The notes under the pieces: model-generated
What the model saw: only the letters and a program-made list of their open reading frames with translations
Told to the model about the DNA's origin: nothing
The model's database searches: none
Part shown: positions 8,175 to 18,777 of the stretch, one piece after another
Numbering within the stretch: position 1 is the first letter of the stretch
Layout of the letters: every line of letters starts with the position of its first letter
Program-made: the position numbers and the translations under genes
Assembly: GCA_035708205.1 (NCBI GenBank)
Contig: DASSSY010000008.1
Coordinates: forward strand, 62,001-126,000
Source of the DNA: DASSSY01 sp035708205
Lineage (GTDB): Bacteria > Bacteroidota > Bacteroidia > Chitinophagales > Chitinophagaceae
Direction: 5' to 3'
Length of the DNA stretch: 64,000 bases

Positions 8175-11100
8175 ATGGATAATACGTACTGGTATAAGGA
8201 CGCGGTAATCTATGAGTTGCATCTGAAGGCTTTTTCGGACAGTAATGCCGATGGTATCGGGGATCTCCGGGGATTGATGGAAAAGCTGGACTATCTGAAA
8301 GACCTGGGTATCACGGCGATCTGGCTTTTGCCTTTTTACCCTTCGCCGTTGCGGGATGACGGCTATGATATCGCGGATTATTACAGCATTAACCCGGCTT
8401 ACGGCGATATAAATGACTTTATACGATTTATGGATGAGGCGCATGCCCGCGGGCTTAAAGTGATCACGGAGCTGGTGGTAAATCATACTTCGGATCAGCA
8501 TCCCTGGTTCCAGAGAGCGAGGATAGCGGAAAAGGGTAGCAAGGAAAGAAATTTTTACGTCTGGACCGATGATCCGAAGCAATATAAGGATGTCCGGGTT
8601 ATTTTCCAGGATTATGAGAACAGTAATTGGTCGTGGGATCCGGTAGCCAATCAGCATTACTGGCACCGTTTCTTTTATCACCAGCCTGACCTGAATTTTG
8701 ACAACCCGGATGTACAGGAAGAAGTATTTAAAATACTGGACTTCTGGTGCGCCATGGGAGTGGATGGCTTCCGGCTGGATGCCGTACCTTACCTATTCGA
8801 GCGGGAAGGAACGAATGGTGAAAATCTTCCCGAAACACATTTATTCCTGAAGAAGCTCAGGGCCCATGTAGATGAATATTATCCCGGTACATTATTATTG
8901 GCGGAGGCGAATATGTGGCCGGATGAAGCGGCCGCCTATTTCGGAGATGGCGATGAATGCCAGATGAATTATCATTTCCCGCTGATGCCAAGAATGTTTA
9001 TGGCTTTGCAGATGGAAGACCGGTACCCGATCACTGATATTTTTGACCAGACGCCCGATATTCCGAGGGCCTGCCAATGGGCTATTTTTCTCCGGAACCA
9101 TGATGAACTGACGCTTGAAATGGTTACTGACGAAGAACGGGATTACATGTATAAGGTATATGTTACGGATTCAAAGGCGTTGATTAACCTGGGTATTCGC
9201 CGGCGTTTGGCGCCGCTGATGCAAAATAACAGGCGGAAAATTGAGCTGATATATTCGTTGTTGTTTTCCCTGCCGGGTACACCGGTAATTTATTACGGAG
9301 ATGAGATCGGAATGGGCGATAATTTTTATCTTGGCGACCGGAACGGTGTCCGTACCCCCATGCAGTGGTCCTCGGACCGTAACGGCGGGTTTTCAAAGGC
9401 GAACCCTCATAAGCTTTACGTCCCGATGATCCTGGATCAGGATTATCATTTTGAATCTGTCAATGTGGAAGCGCAGTCCGCTAACACGTCTTCCTTATTA
9501 TGGTATATGAAACGTATCATCAGCCTGCGTAAGAAACATCAGGCTTTCGGACGCGGTGATTTCACAATTTTATTCGTTGATAATCCTAAAATTTTAGCTT
9601 TTACGCGGGCCTACGAGGAAGAAATTATCCTCGTGGTCGTCAATCTTTCCCGTTATATCCAGCCGGCCGAAATAGACCTGAAGAATTTTGAAGGCTATAT
9701 ACCGGTGGAACTGCAGAGCCGTAACAAGTTCCCGGTTATAAAAGATACCGGCTATTTTCTTTCCCTGGGTGGTTACGACTTCCAATGGTTTTCTTTGATC
9801 CCGGTCGTCTCGGTGATCAAACAGGGGAAACATTCATCTGAATATATTCTTCAGGGCATGGAAGACATCTGTACCGGCGATTTTAGAAAAATATTGGTAG
9901 AAAATATTTTACCCGAATGGTTAAAAAACAGCCGTTGGTTCGGTGGCAGGAAAAAGAGCATCCGTTCAATTGAAATGGAAGACAAGATCATGATTCCGTT
10001 GCCAGACGGTGAAAGCGTTCTGTGGGCGCTCTTTAAGGTCTTTTACTATTACGGATTGCCCGAGATATACCAGCTGCCTCTGGTTTTTATCGCTAAGGAA
10101 AAAGAGGATTTTCTGAGGAATTACCCGCAAAGCATTGTCAGCCCGGTAAACCTGGACGGGCGTGAAGGATTTTTATGTGATGCATTATTTGATCAAAGAC
10201 TACACGCTTATGTCCTTCATCAAATGTTGGCAAACAGGGAAACGGGCCATATCCGTTTTTACGGGACCGGCCTGTTATACGACATGTCGGATGGCATCGA
10301 GGAGCTCAACTCGCGTATGCTGAATGCGGAACAAAGCAATACTTCTGTCGTTTTCGACAATAAGCTCTATCTGAAATTCTACCGGAAACTGGATTATGAT
10401 ATTAATCCGGATGTGGAAATGACCCGAATGCTCACGGAGGAATTATCTTTTGAATTCGCTCCGCCTTTTCTGGGTACGATAGAGCTGACGTCTGATAAAG
10501 GGAAAACGGTTTTGGCAATGATGCAGCAAATGGTTGAGAGTTCCGGTGACGCCTGGCAATATATGCTTGAAAAGCTCGATATTTTTAACGAACGGGTGCT
10601 GGCCGCTGGAGAATTGCCTAAGCCGCAATATTACGGATCGCTGACACATCCTTATCATTATGAAGAGTTATATGCGCCGGTACGGGCATTGTTTGATCCA
10701 ACGGTTGCCCGGCAAGCGGCATTAATAGGTGAGCGTGTTGCCGAAATGCATCTCTTGTTGGCTTCATTGAATAATATGCGGGATTTTAAGCCGGAACCTT
10801 ATTCCCTTCACTATCAAAGGTCTATTTTTTCTTCTTTAAGCGCACTGGTCAGGGAATCCTTTGACAATCTTGAAAAGAATCTTGGTGATTTGCCGGAAGA
10901 GGTCGCGGAAGCGGCACGGGAGGTATTGGCGTTAAGGCCGCGGGTACTCCAATCCCTGAAAAAGGTTTATGATCATAAAATGGACCTGTTAAAGATCCGG
11001 ATACACGGAGATTTTCATTTAGGCCAGGTGTTATTTACCGGAAAAGACCTCATGATCCTGGATTTTGAAGGAGAGCCGGCCAAACGGTATAGCGAACGGA

Positions 11101-11507
11101 GATTAAAATTCGCCGCGTTAAGAGATGTGGCGGGAATGGTCCGTTCTTTTTACTATGTAGCTTTCGCGAGTCTTTTTCTGGATACGAAAACCCGGAGGGA
11201 AGACATTAAAACATTAATACCTTATGTGGAGATGTGGAGCTATTATATGTCGGGTTTTTTCCTGCGGTCGTATCTTGAAAAGGTTAAGGGTAGCCAGCTG
11301 GTCCCGGAAGCTGAAGGCGATATCGGCATATTATTGGATGTCTTCCTGTCCGCCAAGGCTCTCTATGAATTAAATTATGAATTAAATAATCGCCCCGATT
11401 GGGTAATCATCCCGATAAAAGGGATCTTAAATATTTTTCTGAATGAAACGATCCGTGAGCAGCCCGACCCGGCCAGCGAGACAACAACAGATCATGAAGC
11501 CTCCTGA
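8175..11507 (+). CDS. treS: TreS-maltokinase fusion (trehalose synthase + Pep2)
   Basis: A 1110-aa two-domain protein. Residues 1-540 are a GH13 trehalose synthase that interconverts trehalose and maltose: motifs WLLPFYPSPLRDDGYDIADY, GFRLDAVPYLFEREGTNGEN and IFLRNHDELTLEMV. The C-terminal half, from about residue 560 (LPEWLKNSRWFGGRKKSIR), is a maltokinase, with the kinase-like catalytic motif IRIHGDFHLGQVLF and the metal-binding DFEGEP. The fusion can turn trehalose into maltose-1-phosphate, the donor used by GlgE just upstream. The stop codon overlaps the likely start of glgB. TreS-Pep2 fusions are known in several phyla. Confidence 0.95.
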   Translation: MDNTYWYKDAVIYELHLKAFSDSNADGIGDLRGLMEKLDYLKDLGITAIWLLPFYPSPLRDDGYDIADYYSINPAYGDINDFIRFMDEAHARGLKVITELVVNHTSDQHPWFQRARIAEKGSKERNFYVWTDDPKQYKDVRVIFQDYENSNWSWDPVANQHYWHRFFYHQPDLNFDNPDVQEEVFKILDFWCAMGVDGFRLDAVPYLFEREGTNGENLPETHLFLKKLRAHVDEYYPGTLLLAEANMWPDEAAAYFGDGDECQMNYHFPLMPRMFMALQMEDRYPITDIFDQTPDIPRACQWAIFLRNHDELTLEMVTDEERDYMYKVYVTDSKALINLGIRRRLAPLMQNNRRKIELIYSLLFSLPGTPVIYYGDEIGMGDNFYLGDRNGVRTPMQWSSDRNGGFSKANPHKLYVPMILDQDYHFESVNVEAQSANTSSLLWYMKRIISLRKKHQAFGRGDFTILFVDNPKILAFTRAYEEEIILVVVNLSRYIQPAEIDLKNFEGYIPVELQSRNKFPVIKDTGYFLSLGGYDFQWFSLIPVVSVIKQGKHSSEYILQGMEDICTGDFRKILVENILPEWLKNSRWFGGRKKSIRSIEMEDKIMIPLPDGESVLWALFKVFYYYGLPEIYQLPLVFIAKEKEDFLRNYPQSIVSPVNLDGREGFLCDALFDQRLHAYVLHQMLANRETGHIRFYGTGLLYDMSDGIEELNSRMLNAEQSNTSVVFDNKLYLKFYRKLDYDINPDVEMTRMLTEELSFEFAPPFLGTIELTSDKGKTVLAMMQQMVESSGDAWQYMLEKLDIFNERVLAAGELPKPQYYGSLTHPYHYEELYAPVRALFDPTVARQAALIGERVAEMHLLLASLNNMRDFKPEPYSLHYQRSIFSSLSALVRESFDNLEKNLGDLPEEVAEAAREVLALRPRVLQSLKKVYDHKMDLLKIRIHGDFHLGQVLFTGKDLMILDFEGEPAKRYSERRLKFAALRDVAGMVRSFYYVAFASLFLDTKTRREDIKTLIPYVEMWSYYMSGFFLRSYLEKVKGSQLVPEAEGDIGILLDVFLSAKALYELNYELNNRPDWVIIPIKGILNIFLNETIREQPDPASETTTDHEAS

Positions 11508-13428
11508 TCGGGTAATTACCGGCCTTCATTGCAGCTTGTTCTCCGATTTTGATATCGGATTATTTCAGCAGGGCAAGCATTACCGGCTGTATAATCACCT
11601 GGGAGCGCATGTGGTCACGTTTAACGGTATACGGGGCGTTTACTTCGCGGTCTGGGCGCCCGCTGCAAATTTTGTTTCGGTTACCGGCGACTTTAACCGA
11701 TGGGCTAAAGCGGAAAATCCCATGTTACCGCGCTGGGATAACAGTGGAATATGGGAAATATTTATTCCGGGGGTTAAAACCGGTTCGCTGTATAAATTTC
11801 ATATTCAAAACGGCTCCGGTTATGCAGGGGACAAGGCAGACCCGTACGGGTTTGAGATGGAGATCTCACCAGGCACAGCTTCCAGGGTTTTTTCCTCCGT
11901 CTTTAGCTGGGCGGATGAGCTATGGCTTTCTAAGCGTGGAAGATCAAACGCTGCTGATAAGGCCATGAGCATTTACGAGGCTCATTTAGGCTCCTGGCGG
12001 CGGGTTCCGGAAGAGGGCAACCGCTGGCTTACCTATAGGGAGCTGGCGGACCGACTGCCGGCGTATGCATCGGAATTGGGCTTTACACATGTTGAGCTGA
12101 TGCCGGTAATGGCACATCCTTTTTATGGCTCATGGGGCTACCAGATAACCGGTTATTTCGCGCCGGCCTCACGCCTGGGTAGCCCTGATGATTTTAAATT
12201 CCTGGTCAACGAGCTGCATAAAAAGAATATAGGTGTGATCCTTGATTGGGTACCTTCTCATTTTCCCGGCGATGAGAATGGCCTGCATTTTTTCGACGGC
12301 TCTTACCTGTTTGAGCATGCCGACCCAAGGGAAGGCTATCATCCCGACTGGCATAGTTATATCTTTAACTATGGCCGGCATGAGGTGCGGGCATTCCTTA
12401 TTTCCAACGCCCTCTACTGGCTGGAAGAATTTCATATAGATGGTTTTCGCGTGGATGCGGTCGCGTCCATGCTCTACAGGGATTATTCCAGGAAGGAGGG
12501 TGAGTGGTTGCCGAATAAGTTCGGAGGACGGGAAAACCTGGAAGCCATAGATTTTATCAGAGAGCTGAATTCCTCCGTCCACAGGTATTTCCCGGGTACG
12601 GTTATGATTGCCGAGGAATCCACGGCGTTCCCGGGCGTTACCGGAAGTGTGGCAGAAGGTGGCTTAGGCTTTGACTTTAAATGGATGATGGGCTGGATGC
12701 ATGATACCCTGGCTTATTTCAGCCGTGAACCGGTTTTCCGGTACTACCATCATGATCAATGGACTTTCAGCATACATTATGCTTTTTCTGAAAAATTTAT
12801 TCTTCCGCTATCCCATGACGAGGTGGTTTATGGGAAAGGCGCCCTGGTCCGAAAAATGCCCGGTGATGAATGGCAGAAGATGGCCGGGTTACGGTTATTA
12901 TATGGTTATATGTTTGGTCATCCCGGGGGAAAGCTCTTATTTATGGGCGATGAATTCGCGCAGTTTAGGGAATGGCATCATGACAGCAGCCTTGACTGGC
13001 ATTTATTGCAGCAACCTTTGCACCGGGAGATATACTGCCTGATAAAGGATCTGAACCGGTTATATAACGATCAACCGGCGTTGTATGAAAATAACTATAC
13101 TCCGGCGGGATTCGAATGGATTGATCTTAACGATAAGGATAATAGCGTTATTTGCTGGATGCGGAAAAGCAAAAACCCGGATGACTATTTAATTTTCATT
13201 GCCCATGCCGCGCCCCAGGTGCTGTGTGATTATCAGGTTGGCGTTCATGAAATGAGATATTTTGAAGAGTTGCTGAATACGGACCACTATGGCGGGAGTA
13301 AAACCGGGAACGGCGGTACGCTGATACCGCAAAATCACAGGATGCATGGAAGGTCATATGCTTTGCACCTGACGCTGCCGCCATTGGCTTTGATCGTATT
13401 GAAGCCAATGGCGCGCGTTCCGGCTTAA
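11494..13428 (+). CDS. glgB: 1,4-alpha-glucan branching enzyme
   Basis: A GH13 branching enzyme of about 644 aa. An N-terminal CBM48-like domain (YFAVWAPAANFVSVTGDFN) precedes the catalytic barrel with ELMPVMAHPFYGSWGYQ, the nucleophile region GFRVDAVASMLYRDYSR, the acid/base VMIAEEST, and LPLSHDEVVYGKG. It introduces alpha-1,6 branches into the glucan made by GlgE. An in-frame ATG at 11443 lies deep inside treS; the ATG at 11494, 14 bp before the treS stop, gives a more usual overlap. The 3' end converges with the YihY gene. Confidence 0.95.
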   Translation: MKPPDRVITGLHCSLFSDFDIGLFQQGKHYRLYNHLGAHVVTFNGIRGVYFAVWAPAANFVSVTGDFNRWAKAENPMLPRWDNSGIWEIFIPGVKTGSLYKFHIQNGSGYAGDKADPYGFEMEISPGTASRVFSSVFSWADELWLSKRGRSNAADKAMSIYEAHLGSWRRVPEEGNRWLTYRELADRLPAYASELGFTHVELMPVMAHPFYGSWGYQITGYFAPASRLGSPDDFKFLVNELHKKNIGVILDWVPSHFPGDENGLHFFDGSYLFEHADPREGYHPDWHSYIFNYGRHEVRAFLISNALYWLEEFHIDGFRVDAVASMLYRDYSRKEGEWLPNKFGGRENLEAIDFIRELNSSVHRYFPGTVMIAEESTAFPGVTGSVAEGGLGFDFKWMMGWMHDTLAYFSREPVFRYYHHDQWTFSIHYAFSEKFILPLSHDEVVYGKGALVRKMPGDEWQKMAGLRLLYGYMFGHPGGKLLFMGDEFAQFREWHHDSSLDWHLLQQPLHREIYCLIKDLNRLYNDQPALYENNYTPAGFEWIDLNDKDNSVICWMRKSKNPDDYLIFIAHAAPQVLCDYQVGVHEMRYFEELLNTDHYGGSKTGNGGTLIPQNHRMHGRSYALHLTLPPLALIVLKPMARVPA

Positions 13429-13566
13429 ACGAACGGATCAATAAAATGTTGAACGGTGTGGCGCCTCCGGTAATGGCGCTTTACATTTGAATGATCCCTG
13501 TAATTAGAGAATGCCTGTATTTTCCGGCAGCTGAAGGCTATTGGCAGTTCCTCTCCGTGTTCCCCG

Positions 13567-14532
13567 CTAATGATGTGCCGGTACATCTGGCATTCGGTTG
13601 CTGTTTTCCTGTATCGACCCGCTATTGGTTTCCTCAACCACTTTTTTAATGGTCACGGCGTATTCGTTCGGGCGTATCTCCGCGCCATACTTTATCGCAT
13701 AGGCTTTTGTAAACTCCGCGCCCAGGTAAAGAATAATTGAGGAATAGTAAATCCATACCAGCAATACCACTAACGACCCGGCCGCGCCATAGGTGCTGCC
13801 GACATTTGTTTGGGCAATATATGTAGAAATGCCGAATTTCCCGGCCATGAACAGGCAGGCGGTTACAAGCGCACCAACGAACACGTCTTTCCACCGGATC
13901 TGCGCATCCGGCAGAACTTTAAATATTGTGGCAAAGATGAGTGTACTAATGGCCAACGTCGCCACCAGATTAATGATGTAGACGATCAAAATATTGATTC
14001 CCGGAAAGGATAATTGCAGATTCTCGCTCAGCGTTTCTATAATACCGGTAATGGCCAGCGATACCAGTAATAAAAAGCCGAGGCTTACAATTATTGAAAA
14101 GGAAAGAAAGCGGTCCTTGAGTATTTTGATAATGCCGTTCTTTGGCTTGGGCTTTATTCCCCAGATGCCGTTGATGGCATCCTGTATCACGGCAAAGACC
14201 GTGGTGGCACCGATCAGGAGGAAAACGATGCCGATAATAACGGCCGTCGTGCTCTTGCCATCGATGGCCGCATTATTGATCACGTTCTCCAGCTGCCCGG
14301 CGTTGTCCTTACCCAGGAAATCCTGCAGGATGTTATAAACCTTACCTTCGATTATCTCCCGTTTGAAGAATAAGCTACATAATGAAATGATGATGATAAA
14401 TAACGGGCCCATGGAAAATACGGTATAATAAGCTAATGCGCCGCTTAGCTTGGTCACCTTATCCCGGATAAATCCTTCAGACATGTTCTTCATAACTTCC
14501 CAGATGCCTTTTGCTGATATGCGTTGCCTCAT
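13567..14532 (-). CDS. YihY/BrkB family inner-membrane protein
   Basis: A protein of about 321 aa starting MRQRISAKGIWEVM. An upstream in-frame ATG at 14679 adds 49 residues absent from typical family members. The YihY family (PF03631) has six membrane helices; hydrophobic segments are visible at LSGALAYYTVFSMGPLFIIIISL, AVIIGIVFLLIGATTVFAV, IIVSLGFLLLVSLAITGII, IYIINLVATLAISTLIFATIF, FVGALVTACLFMAGKFGI and GSLVVLLVWIYYSSIILYLG. The biochemical role is not established. It sits between the glgE and glgX-side operons on the - strand, 229 bp downstream of malQ, and may belong to the same stress regulon. Confidence 0.88.
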   Translation of the reverse strand: MRQRISAKGIWEVMKNMSEGFIRDKVTKLSGALAYYTVFSMGPLFIIIISLCSLFFKREIIEGKVYNILQDFLGKDNAGQLENVINNAAIDGKSTTAVIIGIVFLLIGATTVFAVIQDAINGIWGIKPKPKNGIIKILKDRFLSFSIIVSLGFLLLVSLAITGIIETLSENLQLSFPGINILIVYIINLVATLAISTLIFATIFKVLPDAQIRWKDVFVGALVTACLFMAGKFGISTYIAQTNVGSTYGAAGSLVVLLVWIYYSSIILYLGAEFTKAYAIKYGAEIRPNEYAVTIKKVVEETNSGSIQENSNRMPDVPAHH

Positions 14533-14761
14533 ATTGGTTAAAAAGATTTTGAATACCCCTAATGAGAAAACAATAAAGGAGCCAAATGGTTCGGGCTGCC
14601 TGTGACGATCCTTTTTAGGAGATATATTTTCCGGCAATTTTACAGCCCCGGCCGGTAAATGGAGCAGAGCATTACGCACACTAAGCGGTACAGGGCCGGG
14701 CTTCCGGAGACGCTATTTCCAAAATAGCGAGGATTTACTTTCTTTAGTTGGCTTGCCCGTT

Positions 14762-17700
14762 TTAAAATCTGTTATAAATACATGCTGATTTCAATAACCT
14801 GTTCGCCGCATTTGCATTGATTTCCGTTTCCATGCGCCATGTCCAGTTTTCGGCAGAAGCGCTTCCCGGCGTATTGATCCGGCTATAGGTCCCCGTGCCT
14901 AAAACGTCCTGTAAAGGGATGACGGCGATTTCGGCGATCGATTTGTAAGCGGTTTCCATAAGCACATCCGCGATATTTTGTTCATCGACATGATGACCGG
15001 CATACCGGCTGATGGCTTTTTTCGTGTCCTCAGATAATGAGGGGTACCAGCCGGCTGTAGTATTATTGTCATGCGTGCCGGTATATACAACCGAATGTGG
15101 AATGTAGTTGTGGGGTAAGTTACGGTTAGCAGCGTCATAGTTGTCAAATCCCTGCTGCAGCACCCTCATCCCGGGCAACCGGAACCGGTCGCAAAGATCA
15201 TAAACGCCGGAACCCAGGTCTCCCAGATCTTCCGCGATGAAAGGCATTGCAGGGAGCTCTTTTTTAATGATACGCCATAATAGCTCACGCGGACCGGCTT
15301 TCCATTTACCTTTTTGGGCGCTACTTGCCGTCGGGGGAACGGCCCAATAATTGTAAAACCCGCGGAAATGATCCAGCCGGGTGAAATGATAAAGCAGGGC
15401 GTTCCTTTTCAGGCGTTGGATCCACCATCTGTAACCTTCCTTTTTCAGGGCATTCCAATCATAGGTGGGCATTTCCCATAGCTGGCCATTGGCATTGAAA
15501 TAATCGGGGGGTACGCCGGATTTAAACCGGCAGTTACCTTTGGCATCGATTGAAAATATATGCTGATGAGCCCATACGTCCGCTGAATCGAGGCTGACGT
15601 AAAAAGGCAGATCGCCGATCAGCTTTATGTTCAATTGTTCGCAATATAGCTTTAGCTCCTGCCACTGTTTTTCAAACAGGAACTGAAGCCATTTTTGATA
15701 AGCAAGCGCATTGGCGTTATTCAACGCTGTTTTCTTTAATGCCTTCCGGGACCTGTTTCTTAGCGCCGCCGGCCATTCCGGCCAGGGTTTGTTTCCGGAT
15801 TGCTCTTTTATAACCTGATATAAAGCATAATCGTCCAGCCAGCTTTGTGCGGCGCAAAAGGCTTCAAATTCCTGACGCATTTTCCTGAATATTCCCCGGT
15901 TATAATTTGCCCAGGCTTTTTTGAAAAGCCTGTTTTTCAGGTGTAATGCCGAAGCATAATCCACTTTGTTTCCCAAAGAGGTCATTCCCGTTTCTTTCTT
16001 AGGTAAAAGCCCATATGCCTTCAATTTTACCGGATCAATGAATAAAGGCTCGGCCGCAAAAGCGGAGCATGGAGCATAGGGCGAATAGGCCTGAGCTCCC
16101 GAAACAGGGTTAAGCGGAAGTATCTGCCAGTATTTTTGCCCTGAACGGGCCAGGAAATCTGCAAACGCAAAGGCTTCTTTTCCCAAGCCGCCGATGCCGA
16201 AGTTTGATGTTAGCGAAAATACTGGAAGCAATATGCCTGCTCCGCGTTTTTGTGGCAAAGGTAACCAGTCCAAAACGGCTATGGGAAAACCCCGGAAAAG
16301 CGCCGTTATCGGTATTGCGGACGTTTGATATATTTCATCCGTAAAAATGTTCTTCCATTCACCCGGTCCCTGTCGAGCGGGACGGAACGGAGCCGCAGCT
16401 GAAGGTATTGCGCCGCCTTTTGGCATGATCACTATGATCCGTTGTTCTTTATAGCTTCTAGAGAACGCGATATAGCTTTCCGGACCGGGAAATTGTATTT
16501 TCTCATACCGTCCCCTTTCAAACAGTTCAGGGTGTTTTTTTCGTAAGCCCAGCAGCTTGAATAAGGTAAACAATTTTATCTTCCCGTCCTTTCCACTGTT
16601 GAGCAATTCGCCTGGACAGATATCGTTATGTAAGACCTCGTTGAGATATGCGGATCTTTTTTCATAGTCAACGGGCTTCCGGTTATCCGGATCGACGAAG
16701 CTGAGGTCCCAAAGCTCCGAGCCCTGGTAGATATCCGGGATCCCGGGAGATGTGCACTTCAGCGCTAACTGTGCCAGGGAATTGATTATGAAGCGTTTTT
16801 CATTTGTCTTTAAATAGCGAAGCAGCTCTTTGCCGGGCGGGCTTTTTACAAAGGATACCGCGAACCGGAATAATTGTTGCTCATAATTTTTGTCAGGGCT
16901 TTCCCAGCTGCTGCGCAGTTTGGCCTCCCTAGCCGCCTTTTGTAAATAAGCTTTAAGCCGTGCAAGATAGTGTTTGCCGGGTTCATAAGGGTATGTTCCG
17001 GCGATGTTCTGGATAATAAAATATTGATCCGTTAAGGCCAGGTCCCCGGCATATTGTGCCGATTGTTTCAGCCACAACCGGACGTTTTTCAGCCATTGTT
17101 CGGGCTGAAAGCTAAGGATCTGCAATCTGGCGCGGGCATCTTCTCCCCGTTTCATATCATGGGTGGCCGTCGTATTGAGCGTAAGGGGAAGGTATTTTTG
17201 ACGAGCTGCCATCCTTTTATGAAAAGCTTCTGTTGTTATGCCAAACGTTTTCAGGTCATTGCCTACTTCGTTATGGGCAATGAAACGTGCATAACGGTAC
17301 ATCAGCGTATCTTCCATTCCTTTCGCCATAAGCGGGCCCGAGAGCTGCATACAGCGCCTCAGGAAATAAAGTCGTGAGGCAGGAGTCCCGGTATTCGGAT
17401 ATTCCTTTTCCAGAAAGCATTTTTCAAAAACGGATAACGCCGCTTCGGAGACAGTGTTGCTTCTCTTTATTACGCTCATTAAGGCCCTGAAGTCTTCAGC
17501 ATCTTTTCCGGTTAGCGGTATACTGTCAGGGTAGAAGCGGTACACCGGGCAATAGATCAAAAGCGCCGCGATAATGTTCCGGAAATCTTCTTTGTCCATA
17601 CCGGCTTGATGATCTGATTGTGGTAATCCCGTAAACAGATCCAGCAGGTTTTGCAGCTCGCCGGCAAAATGGTCAAATAACAGTTGGGCTTTGGCCGATA

Positions 17701-18571
17701 CCAATGCCCCGCCTGTATCATTTACGGAAGAACTGGTAATCTCTTCGTAGAAGCGGCTGAATGCCGGTTCTGCCCTGTCATTGGTAAGCGCTTTGTTGAC
17801 TGTTGCCAGGAAATCATATCCGGTCGTTCCTTCTACAACCCAGTCGTTTGGAAAGGGCTCGTTAAACCCTAAAATCTTTTCCACAACGATATATACATCA
17901 TTACCAATGTGCTTCCGCAATTTACCCAGATAGGCGGCGGGGTCTGAAAGACCGTCTACATGATCAATGCGGACGCCCTGGATAAGATCCTCTTCAATTA
18001 ATCGGAGCATTAGCTTATGATAGTCCTGAAAGACAGTATCATCCTGCATATTGAGACAGATGAGGCTGTTGACCGTAAAGAAACGCCTGTAATTGATCCG
18101 GTAACGGGTTTCCTTGTCCTGGCATAGACGATAATATTGTTCATCCAGAATACGTTTTAGAAAAGGATGGTCAGCGTTTATCTTCTTTAACCCGTTTTGA
18201 GTCGTGACGGTATTGTCAACTAATGGCGACCGGCTGGCACGGAACGCCGCTAAACGTTTGACAATGGTCTTCGCGGAAGTTGCATTTACAGGAAATTCAT
18301 GCTCACGGTACTTAATGCGTAAACGGCCTTTCCTGATAATGATGGAAATTGCTCCTCCGTCAATGGCTTCCGCCAATGGCCTGTCGAGGAACGGCGCCAT
18401 TATTTTCTGATTGGGCTGATGGTCGAAGTAGACGTTATAAACCGATGCGTCACCTTTCTCCATCAGGTCCGAGATCCATTTATTTTGAGGATTGAAGGCC
18501 ATGTGATTCGGGACGAAGTCCTGGATCCATCCCATACCCAGGTCTTTTAGCTGAAGGCGGATCCTTTTCAA
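14762..18571 (-). CDS. treY: TreY-MalQ fusion (5' end displaced by a frameshift)
   Basis: A 1269-codon frame holding most of a malto-oligosyltrehalose synthase followed by a 4-alpha-glucanotransferase. TreY motifs: LGMGWIQDFVPNHMAF at the start, GVRIDHVDGLSDPAAYL and VVEGTTGYDFLATVNKAL. At about residue 775 the MalQ domain begins (KRGAGILLPVFSLTSNFGIGGLG), with LIGDLPFYVSLDSADVWAH, GFYNYWAVP and PFIAEDLGDL. The N-terminal 60 or so residues of TreY lie in another frame at 18598-18777. One extra base in the CCC run at 18626-18628 would join them into a single 1338-aa protein. TreY makes the terminal trehalosyl unit and MalQ rearranges the leftover maltodextrins. Confidence 0.9.
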   Translation of the reverse strand: MKRIRLQLKDLGMGWIQDFVPNHMAFNPQNKWISDLMEKGDASVYNVYFDHQPNQKIMAPFLDRPLAEAIDGGAISIIIRKGRLRIKYREHEFPVNATSAKTIVKRLAAFRASRSPLVDNTVTTQNGLKKINADHPFLKRILDEQYYRLCQDKETRYRINYRRFFTVNSLICLNMQDDTVFQDYHKLMLRLIEEDLIQGVRIDHVDGLSDPAAYLGKLRKHIGNDVYIVVEKILGFNEPFPNDWVVEGTTGYDFLATVNKALTNDRAEPAFSRFYEEITSSSVNDTGGALVSAKAQLLFDHFAGELQNLLDLFTGLPQSDHQAGMDKEDFRNIIAALLIYCPVYRFYPDSIPLTGKDAEDFRALMSVIKRSNTVSEAALSVFEKCFLEKEYPNTGTPASRLYFLRRCMQLSGPLMAKGMEDTLMYRYARFIAHNEVGNDLKTFGITTEAFHKRMAARQKYLPLTLNTTATHDMKRGEDARARLQILSFQPEQWLKNVRLWLKQSAQYAGDLALTDQYFIIQNIAGTYPYEPGKHYLARLKAYLQKAAREAKLRSSWESPDKNYEQQLFRFAVSFVKSPPGKELLRYLKTNEKRFIINSLAQLALKCTSPGIPDIYQGSELWDLSFVDPDNRKPVDYEKRSAYLNEVLHNDICPGELLNSGKDGKIKLFTLFKLLGLRKKHPELFERGRYEKIQFPGPESYIAFSRSYKEQRIIVIMPKGGAIPSAAAPFRPARQGPGEWKNIFTDEIYQTSAIPITALFRGFPIAVLDWLPLPQKRGAGILLPVFSLTSNFGIGGLGKEAFAFADFLARSGQKYWQILPLNPVSGAQAYSPYAPCSAFAAEPLFIDPVKLKAYGLLPKKETGMTSLGNKVDYASALHLKNRLFKKAWANYNRGIFRKMRQEFEAFCAAQSWLDDYALYQVIKEQSGNKPWPEWPAALRNRSRKALKKTALNNANALAYQKWLQFLFEKQWQELKLYCEQLNIKLIGDLPFYVSLDSADVWAHQHIFSIDAKGNCRFKSGVPPDYFNANGQLWEMPTYDWNALKKEGYRWWIQRLKRNALLYHFTRLDHFRGFYNYWAVPPTASSAQKGKWKAGPRELLWRIIKKELPAMPFIAEDLGDLGSGVYDLCDRFRLPGMRVLQQGFDNYDAANRNLPHNYIPHSVVYTGTHDNNTTAGWYPSLSEDTKKAISRYAGHHVDEQNIADVLMETAYKSIAEIAVIPLQDVLGTGTYSRINTPGSASAENWTWRMETEINANAANRLLKSACIYNRF

Positions 18572-18597
18572 TTGTGTCCATGTTCCCAGTTCGGGAT

Positions 18598-18777
18598 TTA
18601 TCCGGTGAGGATCTGTTCCGTCATACCCGTGGCGCGACCGGCCATAGCTGCAAAGATCGGGGAGGCATAAATCGTCTTTATGCCGAGCTTATTGAGGTAA
18701 GGTATGATCTTTTCGAGATCCGAAAAGGTAAACCCTTTGTGGAACTGGATGCGATAAGCAGATTCAGGACGGTACAT
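18598..18777 (-). pseudogene. treY: N-terminal fragment of TreY, split off by a 1-base frameshift
   Basis: The frame starts at the ATG at 18775-18777 and reads MYRPESAYRIQFHKGFTF, a typical TreY N-terminus, through YASPIFAAMAGRATG. It then leaves the family pattern and stops at 18598. In the neighbouring frame the expected continuation is GYDGTDPHRINPELGTW, the first GH13 motif region, leading directly into the large frame at 18571. A missing C in the run at 18626-18628 (+ strand) accounts for this. The start overlaps the treZ stop by 14 bp, so the gene is arranged for coupled translation. Either the gene is broken, is read by frameshifting, or the base is a sequencing error. Confidence 0.85.

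Noticed and set aside
6720..8681. Several long - strand frames inside glgE and treS
   Set aside because: They mirror strongly conserved GH13 genes on the + strand and have unnatural composition.
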